A DNA stretch of 64,000 bases, from assembly GCF_008843165.1 (NCBI RefSeq), contig NZ_CP044427.1:186001-250000 (forward strand), written 5' to 3'. The stretch is from Ornithinimicrobium pratense. Its GTDB lineage: Bacteria > Actinomycetota > Actinomycetes > Actinomycetales > Dermatophilaceae. Positions within the stretch are counted from its first letter, which is position 1; each line of letters starts with the position of its first letter. The notes beneath the pieces were generated by a model. That model was not told the origin of the DNA. It ran no database searches and saw only the letters and a list, made by a program, of their open reading frames with translations. Below are positions 7,593 to 15,554 of the stretch, piece after piece. Both the position numbers and the translations under genes were made by a program.

Positions 7593-9882
7593 AGGGCGAG
7601 GCTTCAGGGCGGGCCAGGACGATGAGCCCCGCGGCGATCAGCACCGCCAGACAGGCGCCCATCGCGGGCAGGCCGGAGTCGTTGAGCAGCCAGGCCAGGA
7701 CCATCGCAGCCACCCCTGCCAGTGCCACCGGGCGGGTGCCGGAATGCTGCCAGAGCCCGGCCGACCATGAGGGTCGCCCGACGACGACGAGGATCACCAG
7801 GACCAGGAGGAGGATCACGAGCCAGGCGATCGGGTAGCCGAGCAGGATCCCGACGTTCTGCGACAGCTTGCGGGCGATGATGCCCCCGGCATCCCCGTCC
7901 AGGACCGACTGGACGAAGCCGCCCAGGTGGGTGCGCCGCTCCGGCCCGCGCAGCCAGTCCAGGACCATGAGTGCCGCGGCCGCCAAGCCACCGACGACCG
8001 CCACCGCGAGCAACGGGCGCCAGGCCCACCGGATCCCTAGGGCATGCAGGATCAGCAGTCCGGTCGCGACCACGAGGGCCGGCACTCCACCGAAGTCGGC
8101 ACCTGCGGTCGGCGCGCCGTTGAGCACCGCGGCGCCCACTCCGATGGCAGCCACGGCGCCCGCGGCCTGACGGGGGCGCTCGCGCAGCCAGGTCAGCAGT
8201 GCAGCCATCAGCACGAGGGTCGCGCCAAGGGCGATCCCCAGGCCCACGTTGCCCTGCCCGTAGAAGCGACCCGCGGTGATCGGCTGCAGTCCCAGCACGG
8301 ACACCATTCCAAGCCGCGCGGACCAGAGCACGTCGACGTAGACCACCACCAGCGTGATCGCACCGATCACCGCTGGCGGCGCGAGGGGATGAGCGCGCCA
8401 CGGGCCTGCCCAGGCGACGGCCGCGACCACCAGCGTCCAGAGCGCGATACCAGCCAGCAGCGCCACTGCCGGCTGGCCGGCGCGCCACCAGGGGAGCAGC
8501 CCCGCCAGCCAGGTCGCCACCGGCCCGGCCAGCGCGAAGCTCGCAGCGCCGAGGATGAGGACGCGGCCGGTGCGTCGAGCACGGCTGCGCGGCCCTCCCC
8601 ACCGGAACAACGCCGCGCCAACAGCGAGCAGCGCCAGCGCCGCGGCGACCAGGACGCCGAGCACGAACGGAGCCACCCTCTTGACCCAGGAGATCCCGTC
8701 GGCGAGGTCCCTCGCTGGGGCGATCACTTCGCCACCTGCCCCGTCGCTCGCCTTCTGCTCACCCGCCCCCTGCTCACCCATGAACAGCCCGCCAAACGGC
8801 CCTCGGACGGCCGGCCCGGCGACCACGGGCTCACCTGCCAGCCGGGCCGAGGAGGGCACCTCGACGCCGGCCAGGGACAACAGGGTCGGCGTCAGGTCGG
8901 TGAGCTGCACGAGGCTCGCCTGGCGGGTGGACCCCGATGTCAACGCCGCTGCTCCCGGGTGCTCGCCGACGGGCGCAGCCACCAGCACCTGGGCGTCCGG
9001 CCCGGAGGCGGAGTCATGGCCCAGTCCTGCAACCAGGAGTGTGGTCCCGTCCGGCAGCGACTCGGCGAGCCGTGCGACGGCGGCGTTGACCTCGGGCATC
9101 ACGTCGCTGCGGTCACCCGGATGTACCAACGGCCCGGACACCAGGTGGATGCGGCAGTCGCTCAGCCCGGTTGCTGCGACCTCCAGAGCGGACAGCGGGT
9201 CCTTCCCGGCGTCCAGCACCACCTCGGCTCTCCCGTCCGCGTCGGCGGCACCGATGACCGCTGGGGGGCCGTAGGCGGTGACGCACGTCCCGCCCTGCTC
9301 CGCCAGCCCGGCCAGGGTGCCCAGCTGCGGGCCAAGTGCCCGTCCGGCCGCGGCCTCCTGCCAGGAGCGCCAGCGCTGCTCCTCGATCTGCGTCTCGGCG
9401 ATCGCGGTCTGGGCGCCCGTCTCGGGGGTCCCTTGCGCGTCACCCACCTCCACGTCACCCCCCTCCACGCCGACGCCCTCGACGCCGACGCCCTCCACGC
9501 CGACGCCCTCGGCGTCTCCGCACCTCTCCACGTCGGTCGCGGCCCGCTGCCCTGCCCCCACCGTGAGCCAGGCGTCGGCCTCGCACGTCACCTCGTGGGT
9601 CCCGCGTAGGACCAGCGCCGCCGACCCGCCCTCCCGGGCCAGGCGCACCAGCTCCGGTGCCGTGTCCGATGAGACGAGGTCCCAGGTCAGGCCGGGGATC
9701 CCGACGAGCACGACCTGACGGTCCTCGGTCGGCAGGTCAGCCGAGGTGCCCAGCGCCACCGTTTCCTCGGGCTCCGCGACCGACGGGGCCAGCCCTGCCC
9801 ACACCGCGACCGTCGCCAGGAGCCATGCGGCCAGCACGGACACGACGAGCGCCCAGGCGCCCACGGTGCGACGTGACCGCAT
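7540..9882 (-). CDS. Large membrane protein with phosphatase/phosphodiesterase-like ectodomain
   Basis: A 780-aa protein. After an N-terminal signal anchor (about 8-30) comes an extracytoplasmic domain of about 350 residues with features of the alkaline phosphatase/type I phosphodiesterase superfamily (VVLVGIPGLTWDLV, LLVAGLGHDS, LTDLTPTLLSLAGV). A C-terminal region with about 10 membrane segments follows. Metal ligands are not complete enough to claim catalysis. A VEGVG-type repeat (coding repeats near 9466-9510) interrupts the ectodomain. The ATG at 9882 has a strong Shine-Dalgarno, GGAGGTGAAGGT. Substrate and partner are unknown. Confidence 0.8.
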   Translation of the reverse strand: MRSRRTVGAWALVVSVLAAWLLATVAVWAGLAPSVAEPEETVALGTSADLPTEDRQVVLVGIPGLTWDLVSSDTAPELVRLAREGGSAALVLRGTHEVTCEADAWLTVGAGQRAATDVERCGDAEGVGVEGVGVEGVGVEGGDVEVGDAQGTPETGAQTAIAETQIEEQRWRSWQEAAAGRALGPQLGTLAGLAEQGGTCVTAYGPPAVIGAADADGRAEVVLDAGKDPLSALEVAATGLSDCRIHLVSGPLVHPGDRSDVMPEVNAAVARLAESLPDGTTLLVAGLGHDSASGPDAQVLVAAPVGEHPGAAALTSGSTRQASLVQLTDLTPTLLSLAGVEVPSSARLAGEPVVAGPAVRGPFGGLFMGEQGAGEQKASDGAGGEVIAPARDLADGISWVKRVAPFVLGVLVAAALALLAVGAALFRWGGPRSRARRTGRVLILGAASFALAGPVATWLAGLLPWWRAGQPAVALLAGIALWTLVVAAVAWAGPWRAHPLAPPAVIGAITLVVVYVDVLWSARLGMVSVLGLQPITAGRFYGQGNVGLGIALGATLVLMAALLTWLRERPRQAAGAVAAIGVGAAVLNGAPTAGADFGGVPALVVATGLLILHALGIRWAWRPLLAVAVVGGLAAAALMVLDWLRGPERRTHLGGFVQSVLDGDAGGIIARKLSQNVGILLGYPIAWLVILLLVLVILVVVGRPSWSAGLWQHSGTRPVALAGVAAMVLAWLLNDSGLPAMGACLAVLIAAGLIVLARPEASPFRAVGPRPPGTVVGRRS
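9466..9510. repeat. 15-bp tandem repeat, 3 copies, inside the membrane-protein gene
   Basis: Three near-identical copies of ACGCCGACGCCCTC plus one variable base encode a VGVEG-type repeat in the predicted extracytoplasmic domain. The repeat keeps the reading frame (15 nt) and probably forms a flexible loop of variable length between strains. Confidence 0.75.
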
Positions 9883-9960
9883 ACCTTCACCTCCTGCCGG
9901 TCGGTGACGGCATGGTCCCACGCGTGACCGACAGGAGCCTGGACGGCATACCCTTGGCCC

Positions 9961-10401
9961 GTGGACCATGAGCTGCTGACCTGGGTCGCGGTGGGGGTGG
10001 CGGTGCTCGCGCTGCTGCTCGCCGTGGTGGCCTGGGTGCGCCTGCGGGTGGTCGACCGGGGGCTGCGGGCGCTGATCGACGCGGGGGCGCCGACCACACC
10101 GGAGCGGGAGCGGCTGGACGCGCTGGAGGGTGAGGTGGCCGCCCTCCGCGGTGACCTCGCGCAGGCGCTGCGGCACGTGGCCGTCGTCCGGTATGACGCG
10201 TTCGGCGACATGGGCGGGCGGATGAGCTTCTCGGCCGCGATTGTCGACGACACCGGCGACGGCATGGTGATCAGCTCGATCCATGCGCGGGGGGAGAGCC
10301 GAACCTACGCCAAGGGCATCGTCGGGGGAGACTCCGAGATCGTCCTCACCCCCGAGGAACGCCAGGCGCTGGACGCCGCCCGCACGGGGAGCGAGGACTG
10401 A
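9961..10401 (+). CDS. DUF4446 family membrane-anchored protein
   Basis: A 146-aa protein with one N-terminal membrane helix (residues 6-28), a short coiled-coil stretch (ERERLDALEGEVAALRGDLAQAL) and a C-terminal domain with the DUF4446 hallmarks VRYDAFGDMGGRMSFSAAIVD and GMVISSIHAR. Molecular function is unknown. The GTG start is supported by a TACCCT hexamer at 9949-9954, exactly 6 nt upstream. This hexamer is embedded in a GGCATACC motif. Confidence 0.88.
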   Translation: MDHELLTWVAVGVAVLALLLAVVAWVRLRVVDRGLRALIDAGAPTTPERERLDALEGEVAALRGDLAQALRHVAVVRYDAFGDMGGRMSFSAAIVDDTGDGMVISSIHARGESRTYAKGIVGGDSEIVLTPEERQALDAARTGSED

Positions 10402-10431
10402 CGCCCGACCGCCTCCGGCCGGCCCCCAGGG

Positions 10432-11442
10432 TCAGGGCGGCAGGCGCACGAGCAGGCTGCCGGGGTCCACGACGACCCGCATCGCCGAGACCGCCCCGAG
10501 GGTGTCGCCGTCCAGCTCGATCTCGACCGGCTTGTCGCAGACCACCCGCACCTCGCGGGCCTGGAGCTGATCGACGCGGGAGTGGCCGATGCGCTGTCGG
10601 GTGATGAGCTGGCCGGTCATCGCCGCCCAGCCGACGATGCCCTCCGGCGACAGCAGCACCGCGTCGATCATGCCGTCGTCCACCACCGCGTCGGGCAGGA
10701 GCTCCATCCCACCCTGCAGCCGGCCGACGTTGCCGACCATCAGGCTGCGCACCCGGCGCCGGATCGGCTCGGCATCGTCCACCTTGAGCGCCACCGTGAA
10801 CTGCGGCCCCTTGAGGTGACGCAGCCCTGTCACCAGGTAGGCGAACCAGCCCATCCGCGCCTTGAGCCCTTCGGGCGCCGCGGCCATGACCTCGGCGTCG
10901 AAGCCCAAACCGGCCATCACCAGGAACCGGTGCTGCTCGCGGACCTCCTCGGAGGTCCGGTCGTCCACCGCGTCCCGGAAGTCGATGGTCCGCGCCGGGT
11001 CATCCTCGTCCCGCAGCCGCCTGGCGAGCTCGCCCGAGGTGGGGCGGACCAGCTCCAGCACGCAGGTGTCGATCGCGGCGGTCTTTCCGGTGAGCGCGAT
11101 CTCCAGCGCCCGGCCGAGGGAGTCGATGGGCAGGTCGAGGTTGCGGGCCAGCAGATTGCCAGTGCCCCCTGGCAGCAGGCCCACCGGGATGCCGGTGTTG
11201 GCCATCGTCGAGGCGACCGCGCGCACCGTGCCGTCGCCACCAAGCGGGCAGACCAGGTCGACGCCGGCTGCGATCGCCTGCTGGGCCTGCCCCTGCCCGG
11301 TGTCCTCCGGGGTGGTCTCCAGCCACATCGGCGCGGACCAGCCGTTGCGGGTGCACGCCGCCTGCACACGCCGACGGACGAGGCCAAGATCGGTGAACTT
11401 CGTCGGGTTCACTACGACTGCGGCCGTCGCCTGAGTTTGCAT
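10432..11442 (-). CDS. Diacylglycerol kinase-family lipid kinase
   Basis: A 336-aa DagK/LCB5-type kinase that phosphorylates diacylglycerol or a related lipid alcohol. Visible family motifs are VVVNPTKF at the N-terminus, LVCPLGGDGTVRAVAS (catalytic GGDGT) and PVGLLPGGTGNLLARNLDLP, with a C-terminal EIELDGDTLG strand pair. The length is normal. The ATG at 11442 is preferred over upstream alternatives because a TAGCGT hexamer (minus strand 11455-11450) ends 7 nt before it. It diverges from serS. Confidence 0.9.
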   Translation of the reverse strand: MQTQATAAVVVNPTKFTDLGLVRRRVQAACTRNGWSAPMWLETTPEDTGQGQAQQAIAAGVDLVCPLGGDGTVRAVASTMANTGIPVGLLPGGTGNLLARNLDLPIDSLGRALEIALTGKTAAIDTCVLELVRPTSGELARRLRDEDDPARTIDFRDAVDDRTSEEVREQHRFLVMAGLGFDAEVMAAAPEGLKARMGWFAYLVTGLRHLKGPQFTVALKVDDAEPIRRRVRSLMVGNVGRLQGGMELLPDAVVDDGMIDAVLLSPEGIVGWAAMTGQLITRQRIGHSRVDQLQAREVRVVCDKPVEIELDGDTLGAVSAMRVVVDPGSLLVRLPP

Positions 11443-11532
11443 GGGCCTCACGCTATCCGGCGGGCGGTGGCTAGCGTCGCGGGCGCACGGCATACCGGCG
11501 AAACCCCTGGACGGCCCGGATAGGCTGGCGGC
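11443..11532. promoter_or_regulatory. Divergent leaderless promoters for the lipid kinase and serS
   Basis: The 90-bp gap contains TAGCGT on the minus strand (11455-11450) for the kinase and TAGGCT on the plus strand (11521-11526) for serS, 7 and 6 nt from their start codons. A GGTATGCCG motif (reverse orientation) sits between them at 11488-11496. Confidence 0.65.
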
Positions 11533-12810
11533 ATGCTCGACCTCCGTGACCTCCGCGCCGACCCTGACCGTGCCCGCCTGAGCCAGCAGGCTCGCGGAGC
11601 CGACCCGTTGGCGGTGGACTCGGCGCTGGCCGCGGACACGCGGCATCGGGAGGCCCTGTCCGCATTCGAAACCGCGCGCGCGGAGCAGAAGGCCTTCGGC
11701 AAGAAGGTCGCCCAGGCGCAAGGGGAGGAGAAGCACCAACTGCTCGCGCAGGTGAAGAAGCTCGCCGGCCGGGTCAAGGAGCTGGACTCCGTGGCCAGCC
11801 TCGCGGCGGCCCAGCGGGACGCGGCCATGGCGCAGATCGGCAACCTCATCATGGACGGCATCCCCGTGGGCGGGGAGGACGACTACGTGGTGCTGGAGCA
11901 CGTCGGAACCCCGCGCGACTTCGCCGACGACGGGTTTGTGCCCAAGGATCACCTGGAGATCGGTGAGGCCCTGGGCATCATCGACATGGCGCGGGGCGCC
12001 AAGGTGTCCGGTGCCCGTTTCTACTACCTCAAGGGGGACGGGGCTCGCCTGGAGCACGCGCTCATGGGGCTGGCGCAGCAGATCGCGCAGGAGGAGGGTT
12101 TCAGCCCGCTCGTCGTGCCCAACCTGGTGCGGCCGGGGACGATGTTCGGCGCAGGCTTCCTCGATGAGCACGCGGACGAGGTCTACCACCTGCCCGCCGA
12201 CGACCTCTACCTCACCGGCACCTCGGAGGTCGCACTCGCCGGCCTGCACGCCGACGAGATCATCGACCTCTCAGCCGGTCCGCTCCGGTATGCCGCGACC
12301 TCCACCTGCTACCGCCGCGAGGCGGGGTCCTACGGCAAAGACACCAAGGGCATCTTCCGCGTCCACCAGTTCCAGAAGACCGAGATGTTCGTCTACTGCC
12401 GGGTCGAGGACGCGGAGGCCGAGCATGCCAACCTGCTGCGGGTCGAGCGCCGGATCCTCGACGCGCTCGAACTGCCCTACCGGGTCATCGACGTCGCCGC
12501 GGGTGACCTCGGCGGGCCGGCTGCGCGCAAGTTCGACTGCGAGGCGTGGATCCCGACGCAGGAGAGGTACCGCGAGCTCACCTCCACCTCCAACTGCACC
12601 ACCTTCCAGGCGCGCCGGCTGAACACGCGGGAGCGGGACCCGAACGGGTCCGGCACACGGGTCGTGGCCACTTTGAATGGCACCGCGGCGACCAGCACCC
12701 GGCCTATCGTGGCGCTGCTGGAGAACCACCAGCAGGCCGACGGCACCGTGCGCGTCCCGGAGGCCTTGCGACCTTTCCTGGGAGGTATGGAGACGCTCGC
12801 GGCCCGGTGA
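11533..12810 (+). CDS. serS: Seryl-tRNA synthetase
   Basis: A 425-aa class II aminoacyl-tRNA synthetase that charges tRNA-Ser. The N-terminal ~100 residues form the tRNA-binding coiled coil ([17 protein letters not shown], then Lys/Glu-rich helices). The catalytic core shows [13 protein letters not shown], motif 2 ([36 protein letters not shown]) and motif 3 ([27 protein letters not shown], GxxR-type end). Full length, no anomalies. TAGGCT ends 6 nt before ATG, so the mRNA is probably leaderless. Confidence 0.97.
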   Translation: MLDLRDLRADPDRARLSQQARGADPLAVDSALAADTRHREALSAFETARAEQKAFGKKVAQAQGEEKHQLLAQVKKLAGRVKELDSVASLAAAQRDAAMAQIGNLIMDGIPVGGEDDYVVLEHVGTPRDFADDGFVPKDHLEIGEALGIIDMARGAKVSGARFYYLKGDGARLEHALMGLAQQIAQEEGFSPLVVPNLVRPGTMFGAGFLDEHADEVYHLPADDLYLTGTSEVALAGLHADEIIDLSAGPLRYAATSTCYRREAGSYGKDTKGIFRVHQFQKTEMFVYCRVEDAEAEHANLLRVERRILDALELPYRVIDVAAGDLGGPAARKFDCEAWIPTQERYRELTSTSNCTTFQARRLNTRERDPNGSGTRVVATLNGTAATSTRPIVALLENHQQADGTVRVPEALRPFLGGMETLAAR

Positions 12811-12832
12811 GGCGCGGACAGACCCGATCTGG

Positions 12833-13294
12833 TCAGATCCAGCCGATCGCCCGGAAGGTCGCCTGCGCGAACGGTCCCACCTCGGGGTTGTTGAGCTCGA
12901 TGCGCTGAAACCACCTGACCTGGTCCACCTCGACCCCGTCCGGGTGGAGGGCGCCCGCGTCGCTGAGCTTGGCCTCGTAGACGACGCAGACGTAGGCCGT
13001 CTGGTCGCCGTTGGGGTAGGTGATGCGGAACTCCGGGCCCCCGACGGCCCCCATGAGTCCGGTGATCACGACGTCTGAACCGATCTCCTCGCGTGCTTCC
13101 CGATGCGCGGCGTCCAGGGGTGACTCGTCGACGTCGATGGCGCCCCCGACCGTGGCGTAGGTGCCGAAGTCGGTCTGACGCGCCAGGAGGACGCGCCCAC
13201 TTTCGTCGATCGGCAGCACGGCGACGGACGGCAACAAGAGCAGGTCGTGGCCCACCTGCTCTCGGAGCTGGGCGATATGTGGAGCGACCGGCAT
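12833..13294 (-). CDS. Nudix hydrolase
   Basis: A 153-aa Nudix-fold protein with a complete Nudix box: GGAIDVDESPLDAAHREAR followed by EEIG, matching GX5EX7REUXEEXGU. It hydrolyses nucleoside diphosphate-linked compounds, but the substrate cannot be told from the sequence. The ATG at 13294 is supported by TACGTT on the minus strand (13306-13301), 6 nt upstream. It converges on serS; the 14-bp palindrome GATCTGGTCAGATC at 12826-12839 spans its stop codon and may serve as a weak bidirectional terminator. Confidence 0.9.
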   Translation of the reverse strand: MPVAPHIAQLREQVGHDLLLLPSVAVLPIDESGRVLLARQTDFGTYATVGGAIDVDESPLDAAHREAREEIGSDVVITGLMGAVGGPEFRITYPNGDQTAYVCVVYEAKLSDAGALHPDGVEVDQVRWFQRIELNNPEVGPFAQATFRAIGWI

Positions 13295-13334
13295 ACGGTT
13301 AACGTAGCGGGCTGCGGCGGCTGGCCCGCACGCA

Positions 13335-13401
13335 TGTGACCTGAATCACATCGAGTTGGGTATTCCCGACTCTTCTCGGCCGCTGAAAAATGCCTTAGTC
13401 T
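13335..13401 (+). promoter_or_regulatory. Crp/GlxR-type site plus -10 for the secreted-protein operon
   Basis: TGTGACCTGAATCACA at 13335-13350 has perfect TGTGA/TCACA half-sites with a 6-nt spacer, the consensus for Crp-family cAMP regulators. A -10 hexamer TAGTCT lies at 13396-13401. The site centre is then about 65 nt upstream of the inferred transcription start, which fits class I activation. The 5' leader would be about 70 nt. Confidence 0.75.
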
Positions 13402-13478
13402 TCCCCGCGACGGGGCGTTGCTCCGCCCGGCTCGCGTTCTGCGGGACGCACCCCTTTGAGCCATTCCTGGAGCAGCTC

Positions 13479-14546
13479 ATGTCCCGACCTCTGGTCGTGT
13501 CTCGTCCCCTCACCTTCCTCCTCGCGGTCCTCGCCACACTGGCCCTCGCGTTGAGTCTGACGTCCGCGCCGGCGTGGGCCGCCGGGGCACCGGACTCCGC
13601 CACGCAGACGGCCGTCAACGACGACGAGAACGCCTCCGACGACGCAGCCGACATTGATGACGCCACTGATGACGCCACTGATGACGCCACTGATGACGCC
13701 GCCAACACCCAGGAGCCGCCCCCTGCGGAGCAGCCGGGAGTAGGCCCCGCGCCGGAAGACTTCGAGGTCGAGTACGTCGGTCCGGAATGCTGGGACAGCT
13801 CGTACAACGTGGCAGTCACGACCCTCGCCGACTCCGACGATCTGCGGCTGGCGCTCCACGAGGAGGTTGACGGCATGTGGGAGACGCTGCGCACCGAGCG
13901 CTTCTACGACGGCCAGGCGTTCATCTACAGCGACCACCTGGACGAGGGTGAGTCCGCGACCTTCAGGGTTGTCGTCTACCGCCGCGGCGCCCCGGCGGAG
14001 CTGACCGTGCTCCACGGGCCGATGACGGTGACCGGCGCCCCCTTCGCCGAGGACTGCGATGACTGGGGCTTCCCCACATTGCCGGAGGAGCAGTGGACGG
14101 TCGCGGAGGCGGGGTGCGAGACGATCACCTTCACCAGCCGTGCGGAGGAGGACGTGACCGTCCTCTGGTTCGGGATCGAGGACGAGGATGACTGGGGCGG
14201 CGAGGAGAACTACATCTTCCTCGCCCCAGGTCAGTCGCACACCGCGGAGATCACCCACGGCTTGGTCTATTGGGTCAGCTTCGTGGGCGTGGACGAGGCC
14301 GCTGAGCCCGTTGAGGACGAGCTCTTCTTCGCCGGTGACGGTGAGGTGGAGGTCCAGCAGGACTGCGCTCACGGCCCGGGCGTTCCCGGTGAGCCGGGCG
14401 AGCCCGGTGCTCCCGCCCAGCCTGGGGAGGGTCACCGGGTCCCTGGTCGCGTGCAGACCGACGGTGGCGCCAGCGCCTCCACGATGGCCCTCGGCCTGGG
14501 TCTGATGGTCCTGGCCGGGGCGGCGCTGGTGCGTCGGAGCAGCTGA
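13479..14546 (+). CDS. Secreted, tail-anchored acidic surface protein
   Basis: A 355-aa exported protein. A Sec signal peptide (MSRPLVVSRPLTF, hydrophobic core, cut after AWAA) is followed by a Ser/Asp-rich linker with DDAT repeats, two beta-rich domains each holding a Cys pair, a Pro/Gly linker, and a C-terminal hydrophobic segment ending VRRSS. The C-terminus is organised like a sortase sorting signal, but the LPXTG position reads VQTDGG. The ATG at 13479 has GGAG 6 nt upstream. The next gene encodes a sortase-fold protein, so the two may be enzyme and substrate. No known family function recognised. Confidence 0.85.
   Translation: MSRPLVVSRPLTFLLAVLATLALALSLTSAPAWAAGAPDSATQTAVNDDENASDDAADIDDATDDATDDATDDAANTQEPPPAEQPGVGPAPEDFEVEYVGPECWDSSYNVAVTTLADSDDLRLALHEEVDGMWETLRTERFYDGQAFIYSDHLDEGESATFRVVVYRRGAPAELTVLHGPMTVTGAPFAEDCDDWGFPTLPEEQWTVAEAGCETITFTSRAEEDVTVLWFGIEDEDDWGGEENYIFLAPGQSHTAEITHGLVYWVSFVGVDEAAEPVEDELFFAGDGEVEVQQDCAHGPGVPGEPGEPGAPAQPGEGHRVPGRVQTDGGASASTMALGLGLMVLAGAALVRRSS
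13654..13701 (+). repeat. 12-bp in-frame repeat encoding DDAT units
   Basis: The unit GATGACGCCACT is repeated three times, with a variant fourth copy, in the linker after the signal peptide of the secreted protein. It codes for DDAT tetrapeptides, a flexible acidic spacer. Confidence 0.8.
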
Positions 14547-14566
14547 GCACGTCGTTGCCCGGACGA

Positions 14567-14594
14567 CCCCGCGCAGCCCGATGGCTGCGTGGGG
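14567..14594 (+). terminator. Hairpin between surface protein and sortase genes
   Basis: CCCCGCGCAGCC (14567-14578) pairs with GGCTGCGTGGGG (14583-14594) around a 4-nt loop, with a single G-T pair. There is no T tract. Since the sortase gene follows 33 nt later on the same strand, this probably acts as a partial terminator that gives more substrate than enzyme. Confidence 0.6.
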
Positions 14595-14626
14595 GTGCGT
14601 CCACCACCTGAGGTGAGGAGCACACC

Positions 14627-15445
14627 GTGGCCACTAGCCAAAACGCCAGAGCACGGCGGGCCAGGGGTACGGCGGGCCTGGCGCTGCTGGTTGCCGTGGT
14701 GCTTGTGGGGGCGCTCATCGCCTTCTGGGGCTGGCGGGGCGGGGTCCCCACTGTCGCGGACCAGGTGCAGCCCCCGACCCATCCGGCCACGACCTCTGCG
14801 CCGGTGGCCACCTCGGTCCCGGCGGAGCAGGAGCGGCCGACGGCCGTCTCCCCGGGGCGGACCTCCGGGCCCGCGCCCTCACCGTCGGCCGCCCCGACTT
14901 TCAGTGCGACGACGGAGCCGGCGCCAACCGTCACTGACCCGGCGCCGGCCGAGGTGAGCGAGGGGCCCGTGCACGTCCGGATCACCCGTGCGGCGGACGT
15001 CCTCGTCGACGCGCCGGTCGCCCTCACGCAGTTGAACGAGCGTGAGGAGCTGAACCCCCCGTCAGGCGTCGTGGGTTGGTACGGTCCGCCCGACTGGGCC
15101 ACCGTGCCGGGGGAGCTCTCGGCATACCCCGGCGTCCTGGCCGGGCACACCACCCACGGTGGCAGTCGGGACGTCTTCTACAGGCTGGGAGAGGTGCGGG
15201 CAGGTGACGTGGTGACCATCGGCTACGCCGATGGCTCCGAAGCGGTCTTCGAGGCCGACATGGACGCGCTGTCAGTGCCCAAGAACGACGTCACGGAGAA
15301 GGCGGACGCCGAGTACGCCTGGGTCTGGCGGCTTGCGGAGCCAGGGCGCACAGTCTCGATCTTCTCCTGCGACCCGGCCCAGGGCCTGGACCTGACCGGC
15401 CACAGCGTGAACAACTGGGTGGTGCAGGCCACGCTGAGGGGATGA
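14627..15445 (+). CDS. Class F-like sortase, atypical active site
   Basis: A 272-aa membrane-anchored protein: helix at residues 15-38, a Pro/Thr/Ser-rich linker to ~115, then a sortase beta-barrel (PPSGVVGWYGPPDWATVPG, VLAGHTTHGG, LGEVRAGDVVTI). The catalytic His (H174 in AGHTTHGG) and Cys (C248 in IFSCDP) are present. The Arg that normally sits a few residues before the C-terminal NxVVxA strand is absent (LTGHSVNNWVVQA). Sortases join sorting-signal proteins to the cell wall. The gene has a strong GAGGTGAGGAG ribosome site and follows a likely substrate, which also has an unusual sorting motif. Confidence 0.85.
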   Translation: MATSQNARARRARGTAGLALLVAVVLVGALIAFWGWRGGVPTVADQVQPPTHPATTSAPVATSVPAEQERPTAVSPGRTSGPAPSPSAAPTFSATTEPAPTVTDPAPAEVSEGPVHVRITRAADVLVDAPVALTQLNEREELNPPSGVVGWYGPPDWATVPGELSAYPGVLAGHTTHGGSRDVFYRLGEVRAGDVVTIGYADGSEAVFEADMDALSVPKNDVTEKADAEYAWVWRLAEPGRTVSIFSCDPAQGLDLTGHSVNNWVVQATLRG

Positions 15446-15554
15446 CGTGCGTCCGCCCCTTGCACCATCACTGTGGCTGACTCTTGATGTAGGACCGCCG
15501 GTGTCCTGAAAGATCACCGACACGCTGTGGACGAGCCCTGGGTATGTCGTACAG

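Noticed and set aside
8044..9609. Long plus-strand frame of 521 codons inside the membrane-protein gene
   Set aside because: It is antisense, Arg/Gly/Gln-rich, without domains or a ribosome site; a GC-skew shadow.
10398..10435. CTGAC...GTCAG pairing between DUF4446 and the lipid kinase as a terminator
   Set aside because: Only five perfect pairs with a long loop; not convincing.
11443..12249. Long upstream extension of the diacylglycerol kinase frame
   Set aside because: It is antisense to serS; the kinase family starts at the ATG at 11442, next to a TAGCGT hexamer.
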